Assembly: GCF_001515305.1 (NCBI RefSeq)
Contig: NZ_LNQV01000018.1
Coordinates: 18,036 to 82,035 of the forward strand
Direction of reading: 5' to 3'
DNA from: Aquitalea pelogenes
GTDB lineage: Bacteria; Pseudomonadota; Gammaproteobacteria; Burkholderiales; Chromobacteriaceae
DNA: 64,000 bases
Numbering within the stretch: position 1 is the first letter of the stretch; each line of letters begins with the position of its first letter. Positions 20,416-28,929 of the stretch are shown piece after piece. Under the pieces are notes generated by a model. That model saw only the letters and a program-made list of their open reading frames with translations. It made no database searches and had not been told where the DNA came from. The position numbers were made by a program, and so were the translations under genes.

Positions 20416-21455
20416 TCAGTCAACACGGATGCGGGCAGCGCCGGCCTCCAGCCTGCCAATCACGCTTGCATAGCCGAAACCCTGGTCATGGAAAGCGGCC
20501 AGCACGGCATTGGCCTGCTCTGCTGCCACCGACACCAGCAAGCCGCCACTGGTTTGCGGATCGGCCAGCAGGCGACGCTGCCACTGCGGCACGCTGTCGG
20601 CATAATCGACAGCCTGATCAAAACTGGCCTGATTGCGTTCGATGGCGCCCGGTCCGTAGCCCTGCTCGGCAAAGGCCTGTGCTTCGCGGATCACCGGAAT
20701 CCGTGCCATCTCCAGCTGCGCTTGCAGGCCGGAGCCCTTGCAGATTTCCAGCAAGTGCCCCAGCAGGCCAAAACCGGTGACATCGGTCAGCGCATGCACG
20801 CCGGGCAGTTGCGCCAGCGTGCTCCCCACCTTGTTCAACTGCGTGGTGGAGGCAATCAGCGCCTGATAGCCTGCTTCGTCCAGCACGCCCTTTTTCATGG
20901 CTTGCGCCAGAATGCCGACGCCCAGGCCCTTGCCCAGAATCAGCACATCTCCCGCGCGGCATCGCTATTGCGCTTGAGCTTGTCCGGATGCACCAGTCCC
21001 AGCGCCACCAGGCCGTAAATGGGTTCCGGCGAGTCGATGGAGTGGCCACCGGCAATCGGGATTCCCGCGTCCGCGCACACGGCCTGACCACCATCCAGAA
21101 TGGCGCGGATGGTTTCCACCGGCAACACATTCACCGGCATGCCGACAATGGCCAGTGCCATGATGGGTGTGCCTCCCATGGCGTAGATGTCCGACAGCGC
21201 ATTGGTGGCGGCAATGCGGCCAAAGTCGAAGGCGTCATCCACAATGGGCATGAAGAAGTCGGTGGTCGCCACAATAGCCTGCTCGTCATTCAAACGATAC
21301 ACCGCCGCATCATCACTGGTCTCGGTGCCGACCAGCAGTTGCGGGAACACCATTTTTTCCCTGGCGGTGGACAGGATGGACTCCAGCACCGCCGGTGCGA
21401 TTTTGCAGCCGCAGCCACCACCATGAGACAATTGCGTAAGTTTGATTTCAGCCAT
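20416..21455 (-). pseudogene. selD: Selenophosphate synthase, frameshifted in this sequence
   Basis: SelD makes selenophosphate from selenide and ATP, the selenium donor for tRNA and proteins. The N-terminus has the catalytic glycine-rich GGGCGCK with cysteine in place of the selenocysteine seen in some species, then DDAAVY and [11 protein letters not shown]. The frame stops after AREMC at 20940. Inserting one C near 20951-20961 gives [20 protein letters not shown] and joins it to the C-terminal half (DVTGFGLLGHLLE, DPQTSGGLL). The repaired length is 346 residues, against 347 in E. coli. The start at 21455 is 19 bp from the divergent mnmH start. Confidence 0.87.
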
Positions 21456-21474
21456 CTTCAGGACCACCTTCCCT

Positions 21475-22515
21475 ATGCACTTCAAGGTCGCGACGCTAGC
21501 ACAGCTGGCGCAGTTTGACGAGATCATCGACGTGCGCTCGCCCGGCGAGTTCGCCGAGGATCATCTGCCGGGTGCCATCAACTGCCCGGTGCTGGATGAC
21601 GCAGAGCGGATTCAGGTAGGCACGCTGTACAAACAGGTGAGCCCGTTTGAAGCGCGCAAGCTGGGGGCAGCACTGGTGGCGCAAAATATCGCCCGTCACC
21701 TGCAACAGCAGTTTCACGACCGGCCCAAGCACTGGAAACCGCTGATTTATTGCTGGCGCGGCGGTCAGCGCTCGGCGTCGATGGTCATCATCTTCAGCCA
21801 GATCGGCTGGGCGGCTCACCAACTGGATGGGGGTTACAAGCAATACCGCCTGCAAGTGCTGGCCGACCTCGCCAGCCTGCCTGCACAGTTGGACTTGCAA
21901 GTGATTTGCGGCCCGACCGGTTCCGGCAAAAGCCGGCTGCTGGATGCACTGCACCGTGCCGGCAAACAGGTGCTGGATCTGGAAGGTCTGGCCCGCCACC
22001 GGGGTTCGGTATTGGGCAAGCTGCCCGATCAGGCACAGCCGACGCAAAAATGGTTCGACACCCAGCTGCACCAGGCCATGCTGCGGCTGGACCCGGCGCG
22101 GCCGGTATACATAGAGGCCGAAAGCCGCAAGATTGGCCAGATCACCCTGCCGGACAGTCTGTTTGCCCGCATGCACGACAGCGACTGCCTGCAGTTGCAG
22201 GTGGCACGGCCCGAACGGGTGCGCTTCTTGCTGGAGGACTACCCGTTTTATGTCAGCGAGCCGGAAAGACTGGAAACGCAGCTGGGTTTTCTCAAGGCCG
22301 TGCATTCGCGTGAGCAACTGCAACAATGGCAGGCCATGATCAGCCACGGCGACTATGCCGCACTGGTGGAACAATTGCTGGAACAGCATTACGACCCGCT
22401 CTACACCCGCTCCATGCACAGGCATTACCACCGGCTGCAACAGGCAGTGCTACTCAAGCCGGACAGCCTGCAGGCCGATGCACTGGATGCGCTGGCCGCC
22501 CGCCTGCCCGGTTAA
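21475..22515 (+). CDS. mnmH: tRNA 2-selenouridine synthase
   Basis: Replaces sulfur by selenium at wobble uridine 34 of Lys, Glu and Gln tRNAs, through a geranylated intermediate, using selenophosphate from SelD. The protein has 346 residues: an N-terminal rhodanese domain with [18 protein letters not shown] and the active cysteine in YCWRGGQRS (about Cys93), then a P-loop domain with [15 protein letters not shown]. The start at 21475 was chosen because the rhodanese domain begins at once; the upstream in-frame ATG falls inside selD. It is divergent from selD and 132 bp upstream of mnmC. Confidence 0.93.
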   Translation: MHFKVATLAQLAQFDEIIDVRSPGEFAEDHLPGAINCPVLDDAERIQVGTLYKQVSPFEARKLGAALVAQNIARHLQQQFHDRPKHWKPLIYCWRGGQRSASMVIIFSQIGWAAHQLDGGYKQYRLQVLADLASLPAQLDLQVICGPTGSGKSRLLDALHRAGKQVLDLEGLARHRGSVLGKLPDQAQPTQKWFDTQLHQAMLRLDPARPVYIEAESRKIGQITLPDSLFARMHDSDCLQLQVARPERVRFLLEDYPFYVSEPERLETQLGFLKAVHSREQLQQWQAMISHGDYAALVEQLLEQHYDPLYTRSMHRHYHRLQQAVLLKPDSLQADALDALAARLPG

Positions 22516-22647
22516 GCAGGGTGTGCACTGCCCCGGATTAACAGCATTTGCCCGGTCGCATTGCGGCTGCCGGTTCATCACACGGGTGCCCAGCCGGTGA
22601 AAGGGGTAGAATAGGCCCCTTCCCGCGCTCCTTCTTCCTTGTTTGGC

Positions 22648-24624
22648 ATGAGTTCACACGCACAACTCGACTGGCTGGATGGCCAGCCCGTTTCGGTCGC
22701 CTTTGGTGATGTCTATTTTTCCCGCAGCAGTGGCCTGGACGAAACCCGTCACGTCTTCATCCGGCACAACCAGCTGGAAGAGCGCTTTGGCACCATGCCG
22801 GCCCAGGGACAGTTCTGCATCGGGGAAACCGGCTTTGGCACCGGCCTGAATTTCCTGTGTGCCTGGCAGCACTTTCTGCAGCACGCACCGGACACCGCCC
22901 GCCTGCACTTCATCAGCACGGAGCGCTATCCGCTGAGCCGGGCAGACCTGCAACAGGCGCTGGCCTTGTGGCCGGAACTGGCAGCACAGGCGGAACAGCT
23001 GTTACAGCAATACGATGTGCTGACCGGCGGCTGGCACCGCTTTGTGCTGGAACAGGGGCGCATCATGCTGACCCTGCTGATTGGCGATGTGCTGGAAACC
23101 CTGCCGCAGCTGGATGCCCGCATCGACGCCTGGTTTCTGGACGGTTTTGCGCCATCCAAAAACCCGGACATGTGGCAACCCGCCCTGTTTGCCCAGATGG
23201 CACGCCTGTCTGCGCCGGGTGCCAGTTTTGCCACCTTTACCAGTGCCGGTTTCGTGCGCCGCGGCCTGAAAGAAGCCGGGTTTGCGGTGCGCAAGGTAGC
23301 CGGGCATGGCCAGAAACGTGAAATGAGCTGTGGCGAACTGCTGACGCCGCCAGCCAGAGCATGGTCAGCCCCCTGGTATGCCCGTCCCGCGACAGTCGCG
23401 CAACAAGAACGCAGCGCCATCGTGGTGGGAGGCGGTATTGCCGGGGCAGCCACCGCCCACAGCCTGGCCATACGTGGCTGGCAAGTGACCCTGATTGAAC
23501 GCCTGCCCGCACTGGCCCAGGCAGCGTCCGGCAACCCGCAAGGCGTGCTTTACACCAAGCTGTCGCCGCACTTCACCCCGCTTACCCGTCTGGTTCTGGC
23601 AGGCTATGCCTATTCCTTGCGCTGCCTGCACCAGCATTTGCCGCAGGGCGAAGACAGCTGGCAAGCCTGCGGCGTGCTGCAACTGGCGCACGACAGCAAG
23701 GAGGCCGAACGCCAGTCCCGGCTGGCGCAAGCCGGGCTGCCAAGCTCCTTGCTGCACTTGGTGGATAGTGAAGAAGCCAGCCGGATTGCCGGCATTGCGC
23801 TGCCATCCGGCGGGCTGTTTTTCCCGCAAGGTGGCTGGCTGAATCCACCCAGCCTGGTGCAAGCCTTGTGCGCCCACCCCAATATCCAGCTGCGGACCAG
23901 CCATACCGTCATCGAGCTGGATTACAACCCGGTCGAGCAGAGCTGGCTGGCCAGCAGCGAACAAGGCCCGCTGGCCATGGGCAGTGTGGTGGTGCTATGT
24001 ACCGCCGCCGATACCACCGCCTTCGACAGCACCAGCCATTTGCCGCTCAAGGCGATCCGTGGCCAGGTAAGCACCCTGCCGGTGACCGCCGAGAGTGCCG
24101 CCTTGCAAACCGTGCTGTGCGGTGAAGGCTATGTTTCACCGGCACGCCATCAGCAACACTGCGTGGGTGCCAGCTTCAAGTTTGACGCAGACAATCTTGA
24201 TGTCACGACAGACGAACATGCGGAAAACCTGGACATGCTGGCAGGACTGGCACCTGCCCTGCACCAGGCCTTGCAGGCCGATACCCTGAGCGCGGAGCAA
24301 CTGGGTGGCCGCGCCGCCTACCGCTGCACCAGCCCGGACTACCTCCCCATCATCGGCCCGGTGGTGAACCGGCAGGACTTTGCCAACTGCTACAGCGCAC
24401 TGGCCAACGATGCCACGCTGCCACTGACACAAGCAGCACCGTATATTCCCGGCCTGTATGTGAATGCCGCCCATGGCTCGCGCGGCATGATCACCGCCCC
24501 GCTGTCCGGCGAAATCATTGCTGCCTATCTGGAAGGCGAAGCCGCCCCGCTACCGGTGGACCTGATGCAGGCCGTGCACCCCAGCCGCTTTTTACTGCGC
24601 CGACTGATCCGCAAGCAGGGCTGA
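22648..24624 (+). CDS. mnmC: Bifunctional tRNA mnm5(s2)U34 enzyme MnmC
   Basis: Completes the 5-methylaminomethyl group on wobble U34. The C-terminal FAD domain removes carboxymethyl and the N-terminal domain methylates with SAM. The protein has 658 residues. The methyltransferase part has GETGFGTGLNFLCAW and WFLDGFAPSKNPDMW; the oxidoreductase part starts with IVVGGGIAGAATAHSLA and holds GGLFFPQGGWLNPP and AAHGSRGMITAPL. The ATG at 22648 is preferred over the in-frame TTG at 22639; neither has a clear ribosome site. The last 33 bp overlap the convergent thioesterase gene. It works on the same nucleotide as MnmH. Confidence 0.95.
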   Translation: MSSHAQLDWLDGQPVSVAFGDVYFSRSSGLDETRHVFIRHNQLEERFGTMPAQGQFCIGETGFGTGLNFLCAWQHFLQHAPDTARLHFISTERYPLSRADLQQALALWPELAAQAEQLLQQYDVLTGGWHRFVLEQGRIMLTLLIGDVLETLPQLDARIDAWFLDGFAPSKNPDMWQPALFAQMARLSAPGASFATFTSAGFVRRGLKEAGFAVRKVAGHGQKREMSCGELLTPPARAWSAPWYARPATVAQQERSAIVVGGGIAGAATAHSLAIRGWQVTLIERLPALAQAASGNPQGVLYTKLSPHFTPLTRLVLAGYAYSLRCLHQHLPQGEDSWQACGVLQLAHDSKEAERQSRLAQAGLPSSLLHLVDSEEASRIAGIALPSGGLFFPQGGWLNPPSLVQALCAHPNIQLRTSHTVIELDYNPVEQSWLASSEQGPLAMGSVVVLCTAADTTAFDSTSHLPLKAIRGQVSTLPVTAESAALQTVLCGEGYVSPARHQQHCVGASFKFDADNLDVTTDEHAENLDMLAGLAPALHQALQADTLSAEQLGGRAAYRCTSPDYLPIIGPVVNRQDFANCYSALANDATLPLTQAAPYIPGLYVNAAHGSRGMITAPLSGEIIAAYLEGEAAPLPVDLMQAVHPSRFLLRRLIRKQG

Positions 24625-25056
24625 GCCTTCAGCCTGGCGGGCCACCGCTTGTTCAATCACCTGGCGGATGTCATCCGGAATGGCTACCGGCACCCCGGCC
24701 TGGTAGTCCACCCACACCAGGGTGACGTCGCCATAGGCATACACGGTGTGCGGGTCACCCTGCCGGTAGAAATGATGGCGCAACTGCAAGCTGCTGCGAC
24801 CCAGCTTTTCCAGCTCGATGGTGATTTCCACCGTGGCCGGGTAGGTCAGTTGCTTGCGGAAGGTGCAGGAGGTGCTGGCCAGAACCGGCCCCCTGCCCTG
24901 GGGATTGATGCTGTGCCCCATGGACTCCAGCCAGTTCAGGCGGATTTGCTCCAGATAGCGGAAGTAATAAGTATTGTTGAGATGGCCAACCGCATCCATG
25001 TCACCCCAGCGCATGGTGATGGTCTGGCGGTCAATGACCGGGTAGGTTTTTTCCAA
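24592..25056 (-). CDS. Acyl-CoA thioesterase (4HBT hot-dog fold)
   Basis: A 154-residue single hot-dog domain. The catalytic signature RWGDMDAVGHLNNTYYFRYLEQ carries the conserved aspartate of 4-hydroxybenzoyl-CoA/YbgC-type thioesterases, which cleave acyl-CoA to acid and CoA. Substrate is unknown. The start (MEKTYPVI) at 25056 lies just inside a short AT-rich promoter region. Its 3' end overlaps the mnmC 3' end by 33 bp on the opposite strand. Confidence 0.88.
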   Translation of the reverse strand: MEKTYPVIDRQTITMRWGDMDAVGHLNNTYYFRYLEQIRLNWLESMGHSINPQGRGPVLASTSCTFRKQLTYPATVEITIELEKLGRSSLQLRHHFYRQGDPHTVYAYGDVTLVWVDYQAGVPVAIPDDIRQVIEQAVARQAEGSALLADQSAQ

Positions 25057-25177
25057 TATGTTCTCCTTACCTTAACGTCATGCTGTGCTGCATCATAACG
25101 CCAGCCGTCAAAATCCGTCACAAAAAAACCATGCAATGATGCTACTGAGAGCCAGTACGGCTTGCGCATAATCAGCC

Positions 25178-25317
25178 TGTTCCTGCTCTACAACTTGTGT
25201 AGTGCAGGAACATGGCTGTCAGTCAGGTGATCGGTTCCCCCGGCCCACCTGACTGACAGCTCCTGAGCGAAGGTGCAAGCTGGAGCCCCGTCCCCCAAGG
25301 CCGGGGCTCGTTTTTTT
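25178..25317 (+). ncRNA. Candidate small RNA of three stem-loops
   Basis: Three consecutive hairpins fill this gene-free stretch. Stem 1 pairs 25178-25192 with 25198-25212 (one mismatch). Stem 2 pairs 25215-25229 with 25246-25260, a perfect 15-bp stem. Stem 3 pairs GAGCCCCG (25283-25290) with CGGGGCTC (25302-25309) and is followed by seven Ts, a classical terminator. A -10-like CATAAT (25167-25172) would place the start at the foot of stem 1; no good -35 is seen. Loops 2 and 3 both expose a UCCCCC run that could pair with ribosome-binding sites. No protein-coding frame fits. No known RNA family was recognised. Confidence 0.55.
25283..25317 (+). terminator. Rho-independent terminator of the candidate small RNA
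   Basis: An 8-bp GC stem (25283-25290 with 25302-25309) followed by TTTTTTT (25311-25317). There is no protein-coding gene upstream on this strand that it could serve, which is the main reason to propose a non-coding transcript. Confidence 0.75.
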
Positions 25318-25357
25318 CCTGCGGCTGCCATCCAGCAGCACACCAGCCAGCCACAAA

Positions 25358-25383
25358 GCAAAAGGGCCGCAAATGGCGGCCCT
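25358..25383 (-). terminator. Terminator after the TauE/SafE gene
   Basis: AGGGCCGC (25363-25370) pairs with GCGGCCCT (25376-25383), with AAAA upstream acting as a short U-tail on the minus strand. It lies 35 bp after the gene's stop. Confidence 0.65.
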
Positions 25384-25417
25384 GTTCATCTCATTCAGTA
25401 ATCAGCCATTGCCGGCA

Positions 25418-26188
25418 TTACATCACCAGCTTGGCCCCCACCACGGCCAGCATGACCGCGAGCGCAGGACGCAACCAGCTGTCGGTCAGGCTGCGAGTCA
25501 GCTTGCTGCCCAGCCAGATGCCCGGCAGCGAGCCCATCAGCAGGTTAAGCAACAGCATGTAATTGAGGTTACCCATGCTGGCATGGCCCAAACCCGCCAC
25601 CAAAGTCAGCGGAACGGCATGGGCAATTTCGGTTCCCACCAGGCGTCGGGTGGGCAGGGCCGGATACAGTGCAAACAAGGCCAGGGTACCCAGCGCGCCG
25701 GCACCAATCGAACTGAGGGTGACCAGCACGCCAAGACCCACGCCGATCAGCACGGTGGGCAAGGGCTTGAGCACCAGCTCGGCCTGCGGATTGCCAGTCG
25801 GGTTGATCAGCTTCATCAGCTTGGGTTTGAGCAGGATGGACGCGGCGGTCAGCAACAGCGCAATACCCAGCACCAGCTTGAAGACCGAATCCAGCACATG
25901 GCTGGAGAGATGCAGCCAGGACAACAGGCCCAGCGTCAACAGCGAAGCGGGCACGCTGCCCATGGACAACCAGCCGGTCAGCTTCCAGTCCACGTGTTTT
26001 TGCTTGTGATGGACAAACACCCCACCGGCCTTGGTCACGGCGGCATACAGCAAATCGGTGCCGACGGCAGTGGACGGCGAGATGCCGAACCACAGCAGGA
26101 TGGGGGTCATCAGGGAGCCTCCTCCCACGCCGGTCAATCCGACGATGAAGCCCACCACCAGACCCGCAATTGCATATCCTAACTCCAT
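25418..26188 (-). CDS. TauE/SafE family membrane permease (TSUP)
   Basis: Inner-membrane protein of 256 residues with about eight transmembrane helices. The opening IAGLVVGFIVGLTGVGGGSLMTP is the TSUP hallmark, and the second half repeats it in weaker form (LSSIGAGALGTLALFALYP). Members export sulfite, sulfoacetate or other small organic anions; the substrate is unknown here. It is a single-gene unit with its own terminator, upstream of a long AT-rich intergenic region. Confidence 0.85.
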   Translation of the reverse strand: MELGYAIAGLVVGFIVGLTGVGGGSLMTPILLWFGISPSTAVGTDLLYAAVTKAGGVFVHHKQKHVDWKLTGWLSMGSVPASLLTLGLLSWLHLSSHVLDSVFKLVLGIALLLTAASILLKPKLMKLINPTGNPQAELVLKPLPTVLIGVGLGVLVTLSSIGAGALGTLALFALYPALPTRRLVGTEIAHAVPLTLVAGLGHASMGNLNYMLLLNLLMGSLPGIWLGSKLTRSLTDSWLRPALAVMLAVVGAKLVM

Positions 26189-26487
26189 GACCGCTCCAGA
26201 CTAAGTTCTGGCGCTATGCTACTGCACACAACATATAACCAACTAGATTGTTTGATTTATTCGATATTCAATAAAAGTCTATACCGCATCGCAACAGGGT
26301 TATACGGGAATGTCGGCGTCAAATCTGCTACAAATAACCATACGTGGGGAGATGTAGCGCGGCAAACACACAACATTTTGGGAATCGCTTGACTGATCAG
26401 GCTTTACAAATGTTTGAAATACAGTCAAGTTTTAATGGTTGGCACAACCAACCGCATGTTGTAGTACCCACATCAGGAGGTGCAAGG
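26189..26487. other. AT-rich intergenic region with inverted repeats
   Basis: About 300 bp between divergent genes, holding promoters for both. CTTGACTG (26388-26395) and CAGTCAAG (26422-26429) are exact reverse complements 26 nt apart, and GGTTGGCACAACCAACC lies just downstream (from about 26437). AGGAGG at 26475-26480 is the ribosome site of the next gene. Confidence 0.45.
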
Positions 26488-26679
26488 ATGATTTCCCGTA
26501 TTCCTCTCAGCGTCCGCCGCAAGCAGGCGCGTGATCAGCATGAAAGTTTTCTGTACGCGGTAGCCAAACCGCAATTGAGTGACACCGAACGCTGCCGGCA
26601 ACAAAAGGTTCGCCAGCGCGCCCATGACCGTGATGATGCCCGCTTCATGGCCGAACGCTGCGAAGACGATCTGTTCTAG
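26488..26679 (+). CDS. Small basic hypothetical protein
   Basis: A 63-residue, highly charged protein beginning MISRIPLSVRRKQARDQ and rich in Arg, Asp and Gln, likely soluble and helical. A consensus AGGAGG 7 nt upstream fixes the start and makes translation very likely. No family was recognised. It stands alone between the TSUP permease and the kdp operon. Confidence 0.65.
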   Translation: MISRIPLSVRRKQARDQHESFLYAVAKPQLSDTERCRQQKVRQRAHDRDDARFMAERCEDDLF

Positions 26680-26794
26680 ACACACTTCAACACTGCAAGA
26701 CACCATGGCGCCACACGCTGGCGCCTTTCCCCTTTTGCATTCCGCCACACCCCGCAGACACCCCACACAGGCATGCATCCCGGCATGCCTGCTG

Positions 26795-26846
26795 ATTTTT
26801 ATCTTTTCTTTATCTCCCCTCCGCGCTTTTTAGCAGGTTTTTGACA
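26795..26846 (+). promoter_or_regulatory. kdp control region with KdpE-like site
   Basis: The T-rich tract from 26795, ATTTTTATCTTTTC followed by TTTATCTCCCCTCCGCG, closely resembles the E. coli KdpE-binding sequence (T-rich block followed by a C-rich block). TTGACA at 26841-26846 is a perfect -35; no good -10 follows, as expected for an activator-dependent promoter. It lies 53-104 bp upstream of the first small gene of the kdp cluster. Confidence 0.5.
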
Positions 26847-26898
26847 CCGCTTTGCGTACCTTTCACTGGCACCTAACGTCCACCAAAGGAAACGCAAA

Positions 26899-26988
26899 AT
26901 GGATTTGGTCTACCTGGGCCTGACCCTGGGCTTTACCGCGCTGACATTGGCTTTTGTCGCAGCCTGCCAGCAGCTGGAGGGCAAATAA
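26899..26988 (+). CDS. 29-residue membrane microprotein upstream of kdpF
   Basis: ATG to TAA encodes 29 residues, MDLVYLGLTLGFTALTLAFV and then AACQQLEGK: one transmembrane helix with a short polar tail. AAGGAAACGC precedes it (AAGGA 6 nt upstream). It ends 3 bp before kdpF and lies within the presumed kdp transcript. It is not KdpF, which follows. It may be an extra small subunit or regulator of the Kdp complex; this is an inference from position. Confidence 0.6.
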   Translation: MDLVYLGLTLGFTALTLAFVAACQQLEGK

Positions 26989-26991
26989 ACC

Positions 26992-27081
26992 ATGAACCTG
27001 TTTTATCTGATCAGTACCGTGATCGCACTGGGACTGCTGGGCTATCTGGTCTACGCCCTGGTCAAGCCGGAGAACTTCTGA
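26992..27081 (+). CDS. kdpF: KdpF, small subunit of the potassium-transporting ATPase
   Basis: A 29-residue single-helix protein. The motif LLGYLVYALVKPENF matches KdpF, which stabilises the KdpABC complex in the membrane. It starts 3 bp after the upstream microprotein and ends 1 bp before kdpA. It is easily missed because of its size. Confidence 0.88.
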   Translation: MNLFYLISTVIALGLLGYLVYALVKPENF

Positions 27082-27082
27082 C

Positions 27083-28890
27083 ATGAGCACACCTGCCTTT
27101 CTCCAACTGGGGCTGTTCCTGCTTGTCCTGCTCGCACTGGCCTGGCCCCTGAGCAGCTATATCACCCGCGTCATGCAGGGGGAAAACCCTGGCGTGCTGC
27201 GATTTGTTGCGCCACTGGAACGCGGCGTCTACCGCCTGGCCGGTATCCGGCCTGATGAAGACATGGGCTGGCGCGGCTATGCAGTGGCCTTGCTGCTGTT
27301 CAATCTGCTGGGCGCACTAGCGGTTTATGGCCTGCAGCGCTTGCAGGGCATCCTGCCCTTGAACCCGCAGGCACTGGCCGGCGTTGCGCCGGACTCTTCA
27401 TTCAATACCGCCATTTCCTTCATCACCAATACCAACTGGCAAGGCTATGGTGGCGAAACCACCATGAGCTACCTCACCCAGATGCTGGGGCTGACGGTGC
27501 AGAACTTCCTGTCGGCCGCCACCGGGGCCGCGGTGGTGATTGCGCTGATCCGTGGTTTTGCCGCCACAACTCGGCCAGAATCGGTAACTTCTGGGTCGAT
27601 GTCAGCCGCTTTACCCTGTATATCCTGCTGCCGCTGTCGCTGGTGCTGGCGCTGGTTTTCACCCAGCAAGGTGTGATCCAGAACCTGCTGCCTTACCAGA
27701 CAGCACACACCGTTGAGGTGACGCAGTTCCAGCAGCCCAAGCTGGATGCCAAGGGCAGCCCGCTCATCGGCAAGGATGGCAAGCCTGTCATGGTAGACAG
27801 CCAAACCCGGCAGCAAACCCTGCCGATGGGTCCGGTCGCCTCGCAGGAAGCCATCAAGATGCTGGGCACCAATGGCGGTGGCTTCTTCAATGCCAACTCG
27901 GCCCATCCGTTTGAAAACCCGACCCCGCTGTCCAATCTGCTGCAAGAGCTGGCCATCTTCCTGATTCCAGCTGCCCTGTGCCTGGTATTCGGCCGCATGG
28001 TGGGCGACCGGCGTCAGGGCTGGGCCATTCTGGCCGCCATGCTGCTGATGTTTGCCACTGCCGTGGTGGTGGAAACCGGCGCCGAACAGGCTGGCATTCC
28101 GCAACTGAGCGCCATGGGGGTGGACCAGCAGGCCAGCAGCATGCAGGCCGGCGGCAATATGGAGGGCAAGGAAAGCCGCTTCGGCATTATCGACACCTCG
28201 CTGTTTACCGTCATTACCACTGCGGCGTCCTGCGGGGGCGTGGTGGCCATGCATGATTCGCTCACCCCTGTCGGCGGCCTCGTGCCCACCTTCCTGATGC
28301 AACTGGGTGAAGTAGTATTCGGCGGTGTGGGTTCCGGCCTGTACGGCATGCTGGTCTTTGCCATTCTGGCGGTATTCATTGCCGGCCTGATGGTGGGACG
28401 CACGCCGGAATACCTGGGCAAGAAGATAGAAACCTACGAAATGAAGATGACCGCCATCACCATTCTGGTGACGCCCATCCTGGTGCTGGTACTGACCGCC
28501 ATTGCTGTCAGCCTGGATGCGGGCAAGGCCGGTATCGCCAACCCCGGCGCGCATGGTTTCAGCGAAATCCTCTATGCCTTCACCTCGGCCGCCAACAATA
28601 ACGGCAGCGCCTTTGCCGGGCTATCGGCCAACACGCCGTTCTACAACATCATGACCGCCATCGCCATGTTCTTTGGCCGCTTTTTGATGATTGTGCCCAT
28701 CCTGGCCATTGCCGGTTCGCTGTCCGCCAAGAAGCGTCTGGCCGTCACCAGCGGCACCCTGCCCACCCACGGCCCGCTGTTCGTGGTGTTGCTGATCGGC
28801 ACCGTGCTGCTGGTAGGCGCGCTCAACTATGTTCCGGCGCTGGCACTGGGCCCGGTGGTGGAGCATCTGCAAATGGTGAGCGGACATTAA
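27083..28890 (+). pseudogene. kdpA: Potassium-transporting ATPase subunit A, frameshifted in this sequence
   Basis: KdpA is the K+-selective channel-like subunit of the high-affinity Kdp P-type ATPase. Selectivity-filter regions include [51 protein letters not shown] and [11 protein letters not shown]. The frame breaks after IRGFAA near 27560-27566 and resumes as [16 protein letters not shown]. One missing C in a C-run restores 602 residues. The rest of the operon is intact, so an indel error is the likely cause. Confidence 0.9.
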
Positions 28891-28929
28891 TCCTGCAGGC
28901 GGACACGCAACAGGATCAAGGAAATCAAT

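Noticed and set aside
20416..21455. The TGA that ends the first selD frame as a selenocysteine codon
   Set aside because: The position where some SelD proteins carry selenocysteine is cysteine here (GGGCGCK). The TGA lies far downstream, and the protein family continues in a different frame, so it is a frameshift.
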